A stretch of 64,000 nucleotides of DNA from Gigaspora margarita (GCA_009809945.1 WTPW01000014.1:447132-511131), one strand, 5' to 3'; positions 45,106 through 58,019 are shown, numbered from the stretch's first letter. The notes: generated from the letters alone by a model not told the origin. Made by a program: numbers and translations.

Positions 45106-45530
45106 TTATTTTATAATATTAGGAAATTATATATAGTCATAAAATTAAAATAAAACTTTTTTATTTAATTTAATTTAGCAGTCATTGAGATATTTTAATT
45201 TATTAAATTTAAAAAAAGGGATAAAAACTTTTTACTCCTATCTATTGACGAGCCCCATGTTGCTCAAACTATAATTAACTTTAAATAACCCTTAATACTA
45301 TACGGATTATTTATGCAAATGCGCCGATCAACTATTCAAACTATGCAATCCGTAAGGATACAGATTTGAATAATTCACATGATTACGCTTCTGCGATCTG
45401 ATCTAAGAATACATCAATTTTGCAAACCGCGATAAATGAATAATCACAATTTTTAATTAATCTAGTACAACATAAAAATATTTATATATATTTGTCTCTT
45501 GTGCTAAAAGATGAGTTTTACATTTGAATA
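45106..45530. other. 5' flank of the GH30 gene
   Basis: 45270-45348 is a copy of the dispersed sequence at 34091-34152 with about 20 extra bases. Upstream of the start are AT-rich stretches, and a possible TATA-like TATTTATATATAT lies at about 45478-45490, 40 bases before the ATG. No operator can be named. Confidence 0.4.
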
Positions 45531-48500
45531 ATGGCAGGTTTTAAAATACGATTACTTTTAAATGTCGGCATTTTTTTATCCATTGTAAATGCGGATAGAA
45601 CAGTATTTATTGATCCAAATGATCCTTGGCAAGTACTTGAAGGATGGGGAACGAGTTTATGCTGGTGGGCAAATGCGCTTGGTGGATTTCCGGATGTTAG
45701 GGACCAAACAGCAGATCTAGTGTTTGATCTTGATAAGGTACTTTCTTATTTTGCAATTCTTATAATATTTCCATTCTTTTTTTTTTTTTTAAAAAAAAAA
45801 AAAAAACTCTAGACATGATGAAAAAATGTTTAGGTCACATTATAACGAACTTTTGATTTGTTAGTTAATGATTACTAGCATGTATCCTGAACATTTTTTT
45901 TTAAAGCTAGCTATAATAAAAGATGTGATACCTAAATTTTTTTCCGCATAGTTATTTTTAGAGATTGTACCTGTCAAGCAAACTTCTACAAATGTATTAA
46001 TAAATTATCCGGTTATCCGATAATTTATTATAACCATATGATATATAATATTTTTTAACCCATGTACAATCTCTAGTTATTTTTAACGACTTGGTTGATT
46101 AAAAGATTCATACAGACTCGGACTTCATCAGAAAAAATTTTTAGTGCAGTTCTGTGCAGTTTTGCAAAAATGCAGGTTTTTGCAAAGTTTTTATAATTTG
46201 AAGATTACCAGAATTGTATTTAACTTTTGTGGCTAGCTGCTGAGTCTGGAGTTTTGCGTAGATTTTCATTTAATTGATTATTTAAATTTTTTTTGCAAAT
46301 CTACACAGAACTGCATTAAAAAATTATTCCGAATGTTAGATGATTTGCTGTGTTTCACGATCACAATTACAAAAGATCATTTTAAATGAAATCTGAATAG
46401 CAATATAATCTGATACAAAATTCGCTTTTACAAAATTACCAAAAACATGTATAATTTACCAGTAATGTATCATAAATTTTACAACCCTATTAGTTGGAAA
46501 CTCAGATTTCGCTAAGCATTATAAATTTTTTATTGTCGTAATACCGGAGAGTGAAACACACGCTTTATAGGTTTATCTTTCTGACGCAGATAGGAGATTT
46601 TCACAATCACGTGATAGTGACTGTGTGCACAAAAAAATGATCACCAACAAAATTTTTTATCCGACATGTCTTATGTGAACACCGAAAAATTTTTGTGCAA
46701 ATTATTCGGTCACCTCCTAATATAATACACAAATTTTCATCATCTCTTAAGAGGTGAATGGAAAATTGTGTATTTCTATTAGAAGGAGGCCGAATAAGTT
46801 ACACAAAAATCGTCCGTTGTTTACGCCAGACATGTCGGATAAGCGTATTATTGGTCAAATTGTTGCTGATAATTACTGATTTATTCACAGCAGATACCGC
46901 ATTATGACGTGACCTTCGGGCACGTCATAAAAACAGTATACTAGTGAATAATCAGTATCATCCACAACATGACCAATAACAAGTACTTATTGCGATACAT
47001 ATACCATCGTTATCGCTATATATTGATCACATAACTTACGTATATATTATATACTATTTTTTATGAATATAATTTATTACGTATATTCTAGTGCTAGTGA
47101 ATAAGTAACGGAAATGGCATTTCACAATACAATTTTGTGCTCTGTATCCTAGGTAAAACTTCTGATGTGTGTTTCACTCTGCCGTAAAACTATTCAGATA
47201 TGATAAATAATCTTGAGTCTGGTCTTTTATTTGTGATGTTTCATTGATTATACTGGAATACAGTATGGCAATGTTTCAATCAGAATCCGCATATGGATTA
47301 GGTCCGTTATAAGTTTAAATATGTATTTATTATTCCTGCGCAAGTTTCTAATGTCAACCGATGCCCGCAAGCGTATTTGGTCACTATATGGCAATTCTAT
47401 AGTTGTTTTCATAAATTCCGGGGCAATTAAATCGCTTTAAGTTACAAGTCAGAATCAATATGGGCAATTCTATAATTGGTTCATAAATTTCAGGACAGTT
47501 GAACCGTTTAAGTTACCAAATCAGAATCAATTTGTTACAAACGTCAGTCATCATTAGAAACTTATCATTTGAGTCATCGACAAATTTTAAGTCATCCCAG
47601 AATTTATGAAAAAAAAACCTAGAATTATCCCAGGAAAATAAACATATGAACTTGATCCAAACGGATCTGATGATTTTTATGGTTTTGGATCCATACTTAA
47701 ACTCGATTCAATCTTTCTGATCGAATAAGATATTATGAATATGTAAATAAATGTAAATAACTAAATTTGAATTTAAAAATAGGGATTAGGATTAAATGTT
47801 ATTCGATATAATATCGGAGGAGGAGATAATCAAAGTCATCATCACATGAGAATTGGGGGTGATGTGCCAGGTTTTCGGCCATGTCAAAATTGTGATTATA
47901 ATTGGACCTCTGATGCAAATCAAAGATGGATTTTATTTGGTATGTAATGTTAAAGATAATGTACAACATTTTTATCGTGAATTAATGTATAATAACTAAT
48001 AGCTGCGAAGGAGCGTGGTGCTGATATCTTTGAGGCATTTTCCAATAGGTATGTAAGCTACATTGTAATAATTTTTTTTAAAAAAAAAAATTTATGTAAC
48101 ACCTTTGTACTTTTTCAGCCCTCCATATTGGATGACGAATAGGTTAGTTATCAAAAAATAATTCCGCTGTAGGTAATAAAATTATTTCAAATCTCTCTTG
48201 AATTTTTGTAGTGGCTGCTCTTCTGGAGGTCCAAACTACGCTAATAACCTCAATTCCGACTATTACGATCAATTTGCTGATTATCTGACTGAAGTTGTTA
48301 AATGGTATAAAGATGAACAAGGACTTGTTTTCAGAACTCTAGAACCATTCAATGAACCAACAACTGGACTTTGGAAAGAATTTGGTATGAACTTACAATT
48401 TTGTCTATATACAGAAGTTGGTCGAATAGTTGGTCAAACTTTCGCGATTAGCTATCATATGTTTTAATTAAATAATTTTTCTAAAATTTATTGAGCTGAT

Positions 48501-49819
48501 CATTTAACTACTAGTTTCTACAAAGTTTTTATCAATATTTCGATTAAATTTGTATTACTATTATTTTATTTTATTTTTTTTTAAGTACAAAAAACGCATA
48601 ACACATTATCTATTCAAACAGGTTCCCAAGAAGGATGTACTTACAAATATTTAGCAATGGATGAAGTTGTTGACAAGGTAATCTTTACCAATATTAGAAA
48701 AAAAAAATCAAAATATCTACTAAAATTAAATTTTTCAGGTCGGTGCTTATCTTAATAAAAAAGGTCTCTCAGGCACAACATCCGTTTCAATCGCAGATGA
48801 AGGTTTATTTGAAGGAGAAATTACTACCATTGCTGCTATTTCTACCTTAAATATTTTTGGTGATCATGCTAAATCATATGTCAGCCAGTACAATACACAT
48901 GCTTATTTCGGATTTCTAAGAACACCACTTTTTGATATTGCAAAAAACGATGGTAAAAGACTTTGGATGAGCGAATGGTATGAAATATTTGTTGCATCAA
49001 TTATATTTTATAAGTATTGTGAAATTATGCTAAGTTTTTTCGATTGAATGGTGGAATAGGGGATCTTGGTCATCAAAAGATATGTCTGCAAGTATTAAGC
49101 TTTCTGAACAAATTCTAAATGATATGAGAAATCTTAAGGTGAAAAGACAACAAATATAGTTAAAGATATATTTTATTTATTTGATATGGTTTTATCATGT
49201 ATAATAACTATTTTTTATTTAAAAAAGCCTGTTGCATGGGTTTATTGGCAAGTAATTGAACATGTAGGTTATTTTCTTTTATTTTTATTTTAGATATGTA
49301 TCTTAATACTAAAATATCAAATTTTGCTATATTTTCATTAGGCTCCTAATGGTAATGATGGTAAGGACTATGGCTTGATCGGTGCAGATTTTAGTAATTC
49401 TACCACTCCTCTAGATATACGTCTATCATTTTATGGATTTGCTCAATACACTAAATTTATTCGCCCAGGTATATTTTTTACTCATATATTTTCATATTAA
49501 TAGTAAATTTTTTTTACTAAAATCCTATTTTAAAATTTCTTTAGGATATCAAATAATTTTTTCTAATGATGGTGATACTCTTGCTGCACAAGACAAGCAA
49601 AAAAACACTTGTTTTAGTTTGCACAAATAAGAATAATGCATCAGATGTTTGGAATATTAATGTTTCTAAGTTCAATATTAGATCATTTAACGCTTACCGT
49701 ACATCTAATAACAATGAAACGTTAAGTTATTACCAAATACATGGAATATTACTGGTGGTATTTTAACTTATAAAAGTCCAGCTAATTCTATTACTACTTG
49801 GGTCTTTAAACTTACTTAG
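45531..49819 (+). CDS. Secreted GH30 glycoside hydrolase (endo-beta-1,6-galactanase-like)
   Basis: Eleven exons with GT-AG introns: 45531-45737, 47783-47939, 48003-48048, 48119-48142, 48212-48384, 48622-48677, 48739-48977, 49060-49138, 49228-49263, 49342-49468 and 49545-49819, about 472 residues. A signal peptide (hydrophobic residues about 6-20, cleavage near VNA-D) precedes LEGWGTSLCWWANALGGFPD, GLGLNVIRYNIGGGD, AFSNSPPYWMTNSG, LEPFNEP (acid/base Glu), SIADEG (likely nucleophile Glu), YNTHAY, LWMSEWGSW, WVYWQVIEH and LIGADFSN, the order of the GH30 barrel and its beta side domain. It would hydrolyse beta-1,6-linked galactan or glucan outside the cell; substrate is inferred. Two one-base indels in the last exon, an extra A near 49601 and a missing T near 49730, cancel in length but shift the frame between them onto a stop. 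They may be real or sequencing errors. The first intron is 2045 bp, others 35-240 bp. Confidence 0.88.
45960..46074. mobile_element. 115-bp MITE in GH30 intron 1, 10-bp target duplication
   Basis: AGAGATTGTACC at the left pairs with ATGTACAATCTCT at the right, and AGTTATTTTT flanks both ends (45950-45959 and 46075-46084). An inner palindrome, TTATCCGGTTATCCGATAA, is present. The 9-10 bp duplication suggests a Mutator-like origin. Confidence 0.75.
46113..46336. mobile_element. 224-bp TA-target MITE in GH30 intron 1
   Basis: Left CAGACTCGGACTTCATC and an inner TGCAGTTCTGTGCAGTTTTG pair with the inverted right part, whose inner part reads TGCAGTTCTGTGTAGATTTG. TA lies at 46111-46112 and 46337-46338. 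The ends are moderately diverged. Confidence 0.6.
46659..46840. repeat. 182-bp near-palindrome
   Basis: The arms of about 85 bp run from CCGACATGTC to GACATGTCGG, with matched GAATTTATTCGG-type and TACACAAATTTTC blocks and a loop near 46745-46757. It would form a strong hairpin in the intron RNA. Confidence 0.8.
46846..46983. repeat. 138-bp near-palindrome
   Basis: TTATTGGTCAAATTGTTG on the left pairs with CAACATGACCAATAA on the right. The inner arms ATTATGACGTG / CACGTCATAA close on the loop ACCTTCGGG. It directly abuts the previous palindrome. Confidence 0.8.
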
Positions 49820-50348
49820 TAGATAAGCTTAAGAACATCTTAGTGATCATATCGAGGTGCTAGAATAAGACAAGAGAAAGTAGGACCCTTTAAATTTTTT
49901 TAATATTTTTATCAAATTATATCAAATTATTTATCCTTATTTCAGTATTTATTTATCCTTGAATTGTTTATACTTCGACCACATGTCTGATTCATAGTTT
50001 ATTCATGTTAATTTCTTCACAATGTAAATTAAAATCATGTATAGTAATGTACATAAAGTGGAATAGTTTATTCAAGTATCTAAACAATAAATATTCTTTA
50101 TAAATACGCGAATATAATGTTAAACACTTAGTTTAAAAATATTATTTAAACTCACATGATAAATAAACACAAATAAAATTAAATTAAATAGTAGATGTTC
50201 GTGAACTTGAATAGCTTATTTTGAATACTAAGATACTCATGTATTAAATTATCATAAATATTTTTAAATGAAATTAATGCGCTAAGTATTTATTTTATAA
50301 ATATTTTATACTTACATGCAAAATTACTGCAAATAAATTAAATTATAA
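49820..50348. other. 3' flank of GH30 gene
   Basis: AT-rich sequence; AATAAATAT-type signals near 50089 could serve polyadenylation. No gene is seen. Confidence 0.35.
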
Positions 50349-50913
50349 TGTCACGGGCAAAAGGTAGATCTACAAAATTGGGCACAGTAAACTTGTGACT
50401 AAAAGAAGTAAACGCCACCCTATTTGAGGCTAAGTGTTTGTCTATCAGGTAAGGCTTGTTGGCCGAATAGGATAAACAAACAAATGTGAAACTCAAACAT
50501 CCGAAGAACAAGTACGAATAGGAAGAAAAGAGAAAATCAGATACAATTATGAGAGGCTGTAATGTTAAATATTGTAATGAGCAAAGCAAAGCCTTTGTAT
50601 GATGTAATTATTGTTATAAGCCCTACTTTAGAGTTAGTTTCTTACATTCTTCTTAGATAATTAATCTAAGCCCCATGGGTTCTTTATGGAAGTAAAAAGT
50701 TATAAAAACCCTATGATTTCGCTGTTGTAAAGGACATCCTACCAGATTCCAATATTTAACTTATAATATATTTTTTATTAAAATCATTTTAATAAATCGT
50801 TTAATTAAAAAATTACCAAATCACCCTCGTCACACCTCTGGTGAGTTGCCTTATCACAAAAATTTATATAGTTTCACATATAAGTTATTGACCCAACTGT
50901 TCACCCCATAACA
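50349..50913 (+). mobile_element. Isolated LTR-like segment
   Basis: It begins TGTCACGGGC and ends CCATAACA, and contains a TATA-like GTTATAAAAACC at 50699-50710. It is followed directly by TTTGGTAGTGACTGTGAGAT, which resembles a primer-binding site. This is the structure expected of a 5' LTR with the start of the internal region. I found no partner LTR in the window, and its link to the Ty3/gypsy fossil at 53461 is unproven. The small minus-strand frame across it is not called as a gene. It looks old and incomplete. Confidence 0.45.
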
Positions 50914-51234
50914 TTTGGTAGTGACTGTGAGATACCGACTTCATAAAATTTTATAACCCAGTTAAATGAAAGAAATATCAAATTAATCATTTTATATATA
51001 AAAATATCAATTGATTTTAAACCCCTTTGATTACCTGATTTATCGAACAAGCAAGCACTGCCATTGTTCAATTAATCACTCACATAAATCCAATTTCACC
51101 CTTGATCACATGCTGATCAGTTAATATTATTAACAATTGAATTTCAACCTTTCAGCTTGTGCACCCTAAAATAGAAGAAGAGTTATATAATTAGAGTTGA
51201 ATTAAAACCATCCCTGAGAAGATATAAGAAATAC
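50914..51234. other. Spacer after the LTR-like segment
   Basis: AT-rich, possibly leader of the same element. No coding part is recognised. Confidence 0.35.
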
Positions 51235-51242
51235 GGTATAAG

Positions 51243-52195
51243 TAGGGCTGTTAATCAATCCGTCTGGTCCGTCTTGGTCCAAAGACTGGCGGTCTTTTAG
51301 AAAGTTGGACCAGACTGCGGTCCAGGACCGATTAGGACCGATCAGTATGAGACTGGACAGACCNATTATTAGATGCCACATAAATTACACCAACATGTTA
51401 ATTATTATGTATTATTACACGTTATTATTATAGACTCCATTCAAATTATTAGTTTATTACTTGTTTTAATTGCATTAAAGCTACCTCTAACAATATTTAA
51501 ATCTGTCTATTATTATTAGTGATGACAATCCTGTCCTGAAGAAATCTAGACAATCATAAAAATATTAGATTTGTATATCTAATTCTTGTTAAAGAAAACC
51601 AGTTATTATAATTAAGAAAATCTGATTTAAATTTTTAAATTTATTATCGTTGTCTAAGTCTCTAAAAATCAACTTTACATATAATGTATATTTATAATTG
51701 TGCTAATAATCCGAACCCAATAAGTCAAAAAATTAGGTTATATATGTTCGTTACAATAATTTAATACTAACTATATTAACACCAATAGTCTTCTTGGTCT
51801 GCCCTATAAAGATTAGAATTCCCAGTCCTAAGACAGACTGCAGGACTGGTGGTTTTATTTGAACTAATTAACACCTACACCTGATTTACGCCATAAAAAA
51901 TTCAGTTTTTCCAAATTTAGACCAGTTATTTGCTTAAACTATCGCTATGACTTTATGTCAACTCAGTAAAAAGTTTTCTCACGACTATAGTTAGATATTT
52001 CATTTATTGCGTACATGTTAAATATCTCAAAAAATCGCAGAATCAGATTACGATTTTATCTATAATTTATGATTTAATAATAAGTGTTATTAGGACCGAC
52101 GGTCTTTTCGGTACGTCCCAAAAAAGACAGGACAGTCCCGGTCCTAGGACGGACCAGCGGTCCATCGGTTTGAGTCAGACCACTTAACAGTCCTA
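51243..52195. mobile_element. hAT non-autonomous element (TAGGGCTGTTAA ends), perfect 8-bp duplication
   Basis: TAGGGCTGTTAATCAA at the left and inverted TAGGACTGTTAAGTGG at the right are flanked by identical GGTATAAG copies (51235-51242 and 52196-52203). Subterminal regions on both sides are rich in GGACCG, GGTCC and GACTGG words. The 953-bp interior is AT-rich and has no ORF. An undetermined base (N) stands at 51364. Confidence 0.88.
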
Positions 52196-52203
52196 GGTAT
52201 AAG

Positions 52204-53460
52204 TGATACTTATATTTGTTTGACTGCACAGTAGTAAAAGATAGAAGAACCATGAGATAGCAGCAAATCAACATAATACTCAGAAATTAGGTTTTTATTA
52301 TACTGTAATTACAGTAGCATACGAGCTAAGGGAACAATTTTGTATCTTTACTCACCCTTATTATAATCTTAATAAGTATAATTAAACTTAAACAATTGAA
52401 AAAGAATACTGATTTAAAAATATATATATATATATATATATATATTTTTTAACTTATTTAAGAAACCTTTTATATCTAATATCAAAACACAAGTCTATTA
52501 TTGGAATATATACCATTCATTGCTTTCTAAATAAGATTTGTACTACTTTTCTACCAATGATTTATAAAGAGGATAAGTCACTGGATCGCTGTACCAAGTC
52601 TGAAATACTATCGGGTTACATCATCTTAACTGACATATAGTATTTAAAGAATATTGTAAAGAGAATAAATAATAGAATGAATACAATTGTCATAGTGAAT
52701 AAAACCAATTCGTTACAAAATTTTCTATAATAATTGAAAAGTTTACAAAATGAAAGTAACAAATTTCGAAGAATCGACGTACAAAACTCAAAAATTAGAA
52801 TAAATACAAAGATTTATTATTCCTTTATTATTACTAACTAATAATAGTTTTACCCTATATCGCAAATTCGAAGTTCATAGATAATTTATGGGTACTTAAC
52901 TCTTGTGACACCATAGAACCCAGAGCATACCGAATTAAATTCAGTCAAAAATGCAAGTCTCCTAAGTCCTACATTACAGATGTCTAAAATCTAGCTTCTT
53001 AGTAATAGGGTCATTTTCTTTGCATCTGCAATAACTCAGCATTAATTTTTCAACAACAGTCATACCAACGAACATTTATTTACCCAACATTCTATCAAAA
53101 CATTGATCATTCGGTAAAGTTAAAACTCAATCAATCTTGAAACTCTGTGATACATAATACCGTATCGAGCAGTAGATTTGTATTCAAACCTATGAAGAGA
53201 AAATTAGTATTGAATTTTCCTAATAAACCTTTAAGAAATTATACTATAAGTTAAGGATACTTATCAAATATTTGGCATTAGCTCCACAAAACCAAAAGTT
53301 CCAAAGAATCCATATCAATTCTACACTCCTTTATTCAAAATCATTTTTTCTTGTTAGGCTTCATCTTGGTAATTTATTAATAGAAGTTTACTTATATATA
53401 TATAAAAAAAAACTTTTACCTTTAAACTTTTAAAATAAATAACAAACAATTCCAACAATT
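52204..53460. other. Gap before the Ty3/gypsy fossil
   Basis: It contains a (TA)n microsatellite at 52424-52447 and otherwise AT-rich sequence. It may include the leader and LTR of the following fossil, but no terminal repeat could be recognised. Confidence 0.35.
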
Positions 53461-54688
53461 TATGGAGTTGATGACCAAAGCAGTTAGTAAGGATGGACCT
53501 AAGTTCACAATAAAAGAAAATAACTTAGTGAAAGTTAAATACTTTTATGGTACTGATAATGAAGACCCTTTTGAATAGTTTGATGATTTTGAAAGGGCAG
53601 CTAAAGCCAATAATTGGACTGAAAAACATAGGTTAAAGATTGCTTCAGGATATTTAAAGAAAATGCCTGCTGAATAGAATAAAGAAAGCTTTGAATATTG
53701 GAAAGTTAAAGATAAAAATGAAAAAGAACAGAATAAAAGTTTTTATCACTTATTTGTAGAACAATTTGCTTTCGAAGAATGTTAACACCATTGACAGATT
53801 GAATTATATGAACTACATCAAAAGGAGGCAGAAAAAGTAGATACCTATGCTACTAAATTCAAAAATTAATTAGTAAGGTTAATGTGAATAATGGTTTTTC
53901 AGATGGTTATGTGGTAAGAATGTTTTTAAATGGGTTAAAAAGTAATAATGCCATATTTGTAGCTATAGCAGCCCCTAAAAATTTAAGTGAAGCAATAGCA
54001 GAAGCAAGAAGAGTTGAAGCTGGTGATTATTATGGCCAGCAACAATCCAAACATGAAAATGCATAGCAGAGAGTAGAAAATGAGTTAAGTGATATAAAGA
54101 AAAGAATTGAAGGTTTAGCACTAAACTATACAACCTTATCTGCTAAATTAAAGGATACAGAAAGTAATCAACCTCAAGAAAGTATGTATAGAAGATACAA
54201 CCAAAATAATTATAATTGGGAAAAGAAAGGAGAAATTGAATGTAGAAATATGGAGAAAGGGGTCATATAGCTAGAAATTGTATGTTAGAGAAATCAAAAT
54301 ACCCATATAATAATTAAAGAAAAAAAAAGGAAATTTTAATCCAACAAAAAACATTAGTTTTTGTGAATTAGAGAACACTAACAATGAAGAAATATATACA
54401 GTAAATAATATTACCTCTATAAAAGCTACAAAATGACCAGCAAACTCTAAATGGAAAGATAGATTATAAAAAGTAGTTAGAGTACCTCAAGAAAAGAAAA
54501 TAGAAGAACCAAATACAAATGATTCTATTATAATACAAAATTCACTTCCTTTAAATAAGCCAAAAAGAAAATGTGGGCCTTCTAAAATTAATTTTTTAAA
54601 GCCCTATAATGTAGCAGATGATATCTTATCTCTACGTACTAGTGCTATAGTAGGACAAATACTACAATACCCAAATCAAAGAAGAAAT

Positions 54689-55036
54689 TTGGCCAAGATA
54701 TTAAAACAACCACCTATATCAAAGGAAACAAATTTTCTTAAAGAACATCTCTACACAACTGCTGCCTGGTGCTATATCAAGATTAGAAATAATCTAGTAT
54801 TGGCCATATTAGGCTCAGGTGCTGCAATTAGTATAATATCCAGACAATTATTGGATAAACTTGGTTTAAAAATAGATGATAAGTCTATTACAACAGTAGT
54901 AATGGCTACTGGAACAAAGGCTAAAACATTGGGAAAAATTAGAGATGTTAGATTAATAATTAGAGATATTGTAGTGCCTACTACCCTACATGTAATAGAA
55001 TCAACAGATGATACATTATTGCTAGGGACTGACTAG
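54689..55036 (+). pseudogene. Retropepsin-like protease part of the Ty3/gypsy fossil
   Basis: The segment has the typical beta-rich order of retroelement proteases between gag and RT: a hydrophobic strand before the active-site loop, SIISRQLLDKLGL, and the C-terminal DTLLLGTD block. Part of the fossil at 53461-58720. Confidence 0.7.
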
Positions 55037-55369
55037 TTTCAGAAAACAAAGGCCAGAATTTATTTTGATAAACAAAAATTATATTTAAAATATGCTAATA
55101 GATTAGCAGAAGTTCCAATCTTTAATAGTGGTATAGAAAGTCTTACTCCTTATGAAGATATTGATGTGTATAGTGAAGGTGGTGATACTTTTGATGAATT
55201 TGACTATGAGAAAGAAGAACTTGAAGAATTAGAAGAAGAAAATATCAACAGTTGACTCGTAAATAGAGCAGAAAATCCTGCACTATACCTTACTAGTATT
55301 GAAGAAGTTTCTACCAAAAAGGAAGATGAAAAAGAAAAAGACAAGTCTCTAGAAAAAGAAATCCAAGAA

Positions 55370-56208
55370 ATGGTCAACAATTATGAAATAACTCCACAAC
55401 AACAGTTAAAGATCCAAGCATTTCTACTTATAGAAATAGAAATGTTTGCCCAAGGTCTTAAATATTTAGGATGCACTAATGCCATAACCCATAGTATTAA
55501 TACAGGTAATGCTATTCCAATTAAACAAGAGTATTATAGAGCAGCTTATAAAGAAAATAACTTTATAAGAAAAGAAATAAATAGATTAAGACAACAGGAA
55601 CTTATTATAGAAATAAACAGTTCTTGGGCATCTCTAGTAGAAATTGTACCAAAGAAAAATGAAAAATTATGCTTCTTATAGACTACCGAAAACTTAATTC
55701 AGTTACTAAAAAGGACAATTATCCACTTCCACATATTACTGATCTTCTGGATACATTTGGAAATGCCAAATGGTTTTCTACTCTTGATTTGATGAGTGGA
55801 TATTGGCAAGTTGGAGTAAACAAAGCAGATATAGAAAAAACTACCTTTATTACAAAATATGGTACTTATGCCTTTAAAGTAATGCCATTTGGACTTTGTA
55901 ATGCTCCAGGAACATTTCAAAGACTTATGGATAAGATACTTGGGGAGAGTAATGGAACCTTTGCTGTCATATATCTAGATGATATTAATATATATTCTAG
56001 TTCATTTGAAGAACATCTAGAACATCTAAAAATTATTTTTGATAAGTTAAAGAATGCTGGATTGAAATTAAATCCTGAAAAGTGTTCCTTTTTTAGATCT
56101 AAAATAAATTATCTAGGACATATAATAAATAAGGAAGAGGTAAAACCTGATGAATATAAGGTTGAAAAAGTAAAGAATTTCCAGTACCTCAAAATCTTCA
56201 ACAACTAA
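55370..56208 (+). pseudogene. Reverse transcriptase part of the Ty3/gypsy fossil
   Basis: Recognisable blocks are IDYRKLNSVTKKDNYPLP, STLDLMSGYWQV, KVMPFGLCNAPGTFQRLM, the YLDD active-site box, and INYLGHIINKE at the thumb. These are diagnostic of Ty3/gypsy RT. It is the best-preserved part of the fossil. Confidence 0.85.
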
Positions 56209-56399
56209 GAGGATTCATTGGATTATTATTATATTATCATCAGTTTATTAAAGGATTTGCAACAATAGCTTGACCTCTACATAAATTATTAGAAAAAGAT
56301 GTTTCTTATAAGTGGACTAAAGATCAACAAAATGCATTTGAAATATTAAAAAGACATCTTATAAAGGCACCTATTTTAAGGTATCCAGATTTTAAAGAA

Positions 56400-56636
56400 A
56401 TGTTTTATCTATATACTGATGCTTCTGGTATAGAATTAGGAGCTATATTAGCCCAAAAGGACAAAAATCACAAAGAATATGTAGTTGCATATGCATATAG
56501 AGGACTTTCAAAAACAGAACATAATTATTCAGCACCTGAAGTAGAATGTTTAGCTATAGTATGGGCTGTTGAACACTTTCATTATTATTTAGGTGCAAAA
56601 CATTTTACCTTAAATTACGGACCATGCTACTCTTAA
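56400..56636 (+). pseudogene. RNase H part of the Ty3/gypsy fossil
   Basis: YTDASGIELGAILAQ, then AYAYRGLSKTEHNYSAPEVE and CLAIVWAVEHFHYYL are the standard RNase H blocks behind gypsy RT. Confidence 0.8.
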
Positions 56637-56864
56637 ATGGTTATATACAACAGAACCAAAAGGTAAAAGAGCATGATGGATTTTAAGATTACAACCTTAT
56701 AACTATTCCATTGTACATAGAGCTGGTAGAAAGCATTCCAATATAGATGCTTTATCAAGAAGGTATATATATTAAGAGAAAATAAAAATAAATAAATAAT
56801 AATTAAAACAAATAACACAAGATGAAACTTCAATTAAAACCTCTGAATTACACTAAATAGTTAA

Positions 56865-57070
56865 GGTACTCTGCCTGTAAGTTACATTATGGTGCAAAAA
56901 TTGGTAAAAGAAGGTACACTGCCTATAAGTCATTAATCTAGCCTGGTGCCAGCGGGGCTTAAGCTACAATAGGTATTATGCAAAAATTGGGGTTTGTTCA
57001 ACCTGTTAGTTGGGTATCAAGCCTGGTACTGGCAGGGTTAGCTACCAAATAAGTACTGTGCAAAATCTGA
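56865..57070. repeat. Degenerate short tandem repeats inside the fossil
   Basis: GGTACTCTGCCTGTAAGT / GGTACACTGCCTATAAGT and GCCTGGTGCCAGCGGGGCTT / GCCTGGTACTGGCAGGGTTA recur with the second pair about 79 bases apart, each followed by a TATGCAAAAATTGG-like word. They are absent from gypsy coding regions, so they mark inserted sequence. Confidence 0.6.
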
Positions 57071-58019
57071 ACATAATTAGTGTAATTCAAAAGGAAACTA
57101 GTCCTAAGTTTTATTATAATAATAATTTATTCAAAAAAAAAAAATTTTTTTTAAAAAATTTTTTTTTTAACCAAAGAATTTAGAAACTTAAAATTTTATT
57201 AAAAATATATATATAGAAAGAAAATACAGTTTATTCATCAAAGAAAAGCCTATATCCCATCTCCTCACAATGCTTTCTTAAATGATATATTGGTTGATCA
57301 GCATAATCAGTTGGTATTGATGTAAAGGGCTGTTGAGATAGCTGTATGTTCAATACCTACCAAGATTGTATGTACTACCCAGTATACTGAGGATATATGG
57401 CCTAGATTACAAGTTTTTGCTTTTAGTATTTTTTTTATTAATATTATTCTGTTTTAATTTTTTCTTTTATTTTCTTCCTTCTTTAGATATTAAAATATTA
57501 ATTATTTTAATTTTTCGGAGCAAAAATTTTTAATGGAGAGATAATGTTATACTAGCATATTTCTTAACATTTTAATACCTTATTAGAAAAAGCTTTATAT
57601 AAAATAAGGATAATATAATCTATGCTAATTTATTTTAGTAATACACCAATATTCTTAAAAAAACTCTATATTACTATTAAGCATAGAACAAATCTAATTC
57701 TTTAGTAATAGTTTTGTTAGTAGATTTTTTTTCTTTCTCTAAAGAAAATCTGACATTAAAAATAATCCTGTCCAGGTAGTCAGTGTTCTGGCACTAATAA
57801 GAAGATGGAACCACTTAGATATCAATTACTAAAAACATACCTCATAGACTATATATTACCACGCACATTAACCCTACAAGAATAACAAAGTATACAAGCC
57901 CAAAGTCAATTTTTTGAAGTAAAAATGGTCTAATCTACAAGAAGTACAAACATAAAATCAACTATCTATTAAGAGTTATTCAAAGATATGAGATTGAACC
58001 AATTCTATTTTTAATCCAT

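Larger units (their letters stand above)
46544..47184. mobile_element. 641-bp TA-target element in GH30 intron 1, with nested foldbacks
   Basis: CCGGAGAGTGAAACACACGC and the inverted right end CGGCAGAGTGAAACACACAT define the ends, with TA at 46542-46543 and 47185-47186. Inside are two long palindromes at 46659-46840 and 46846-46983. Confidence 0.7.

Noticed and set aside
44894-45153. Open frames through the 30-bp repeats as a repeat protein gene
   Set aside because: The frames are open only because the unit is a multiple of three and no stop falls in it. No promoter, domain or flanking coding signal supports a gene.
50338-50589. Minus-strand 83-codon frame with hydrophobic stretches
   Set aside because: It lies wholly inside the LTR-like segment and has no domain or homologous features.
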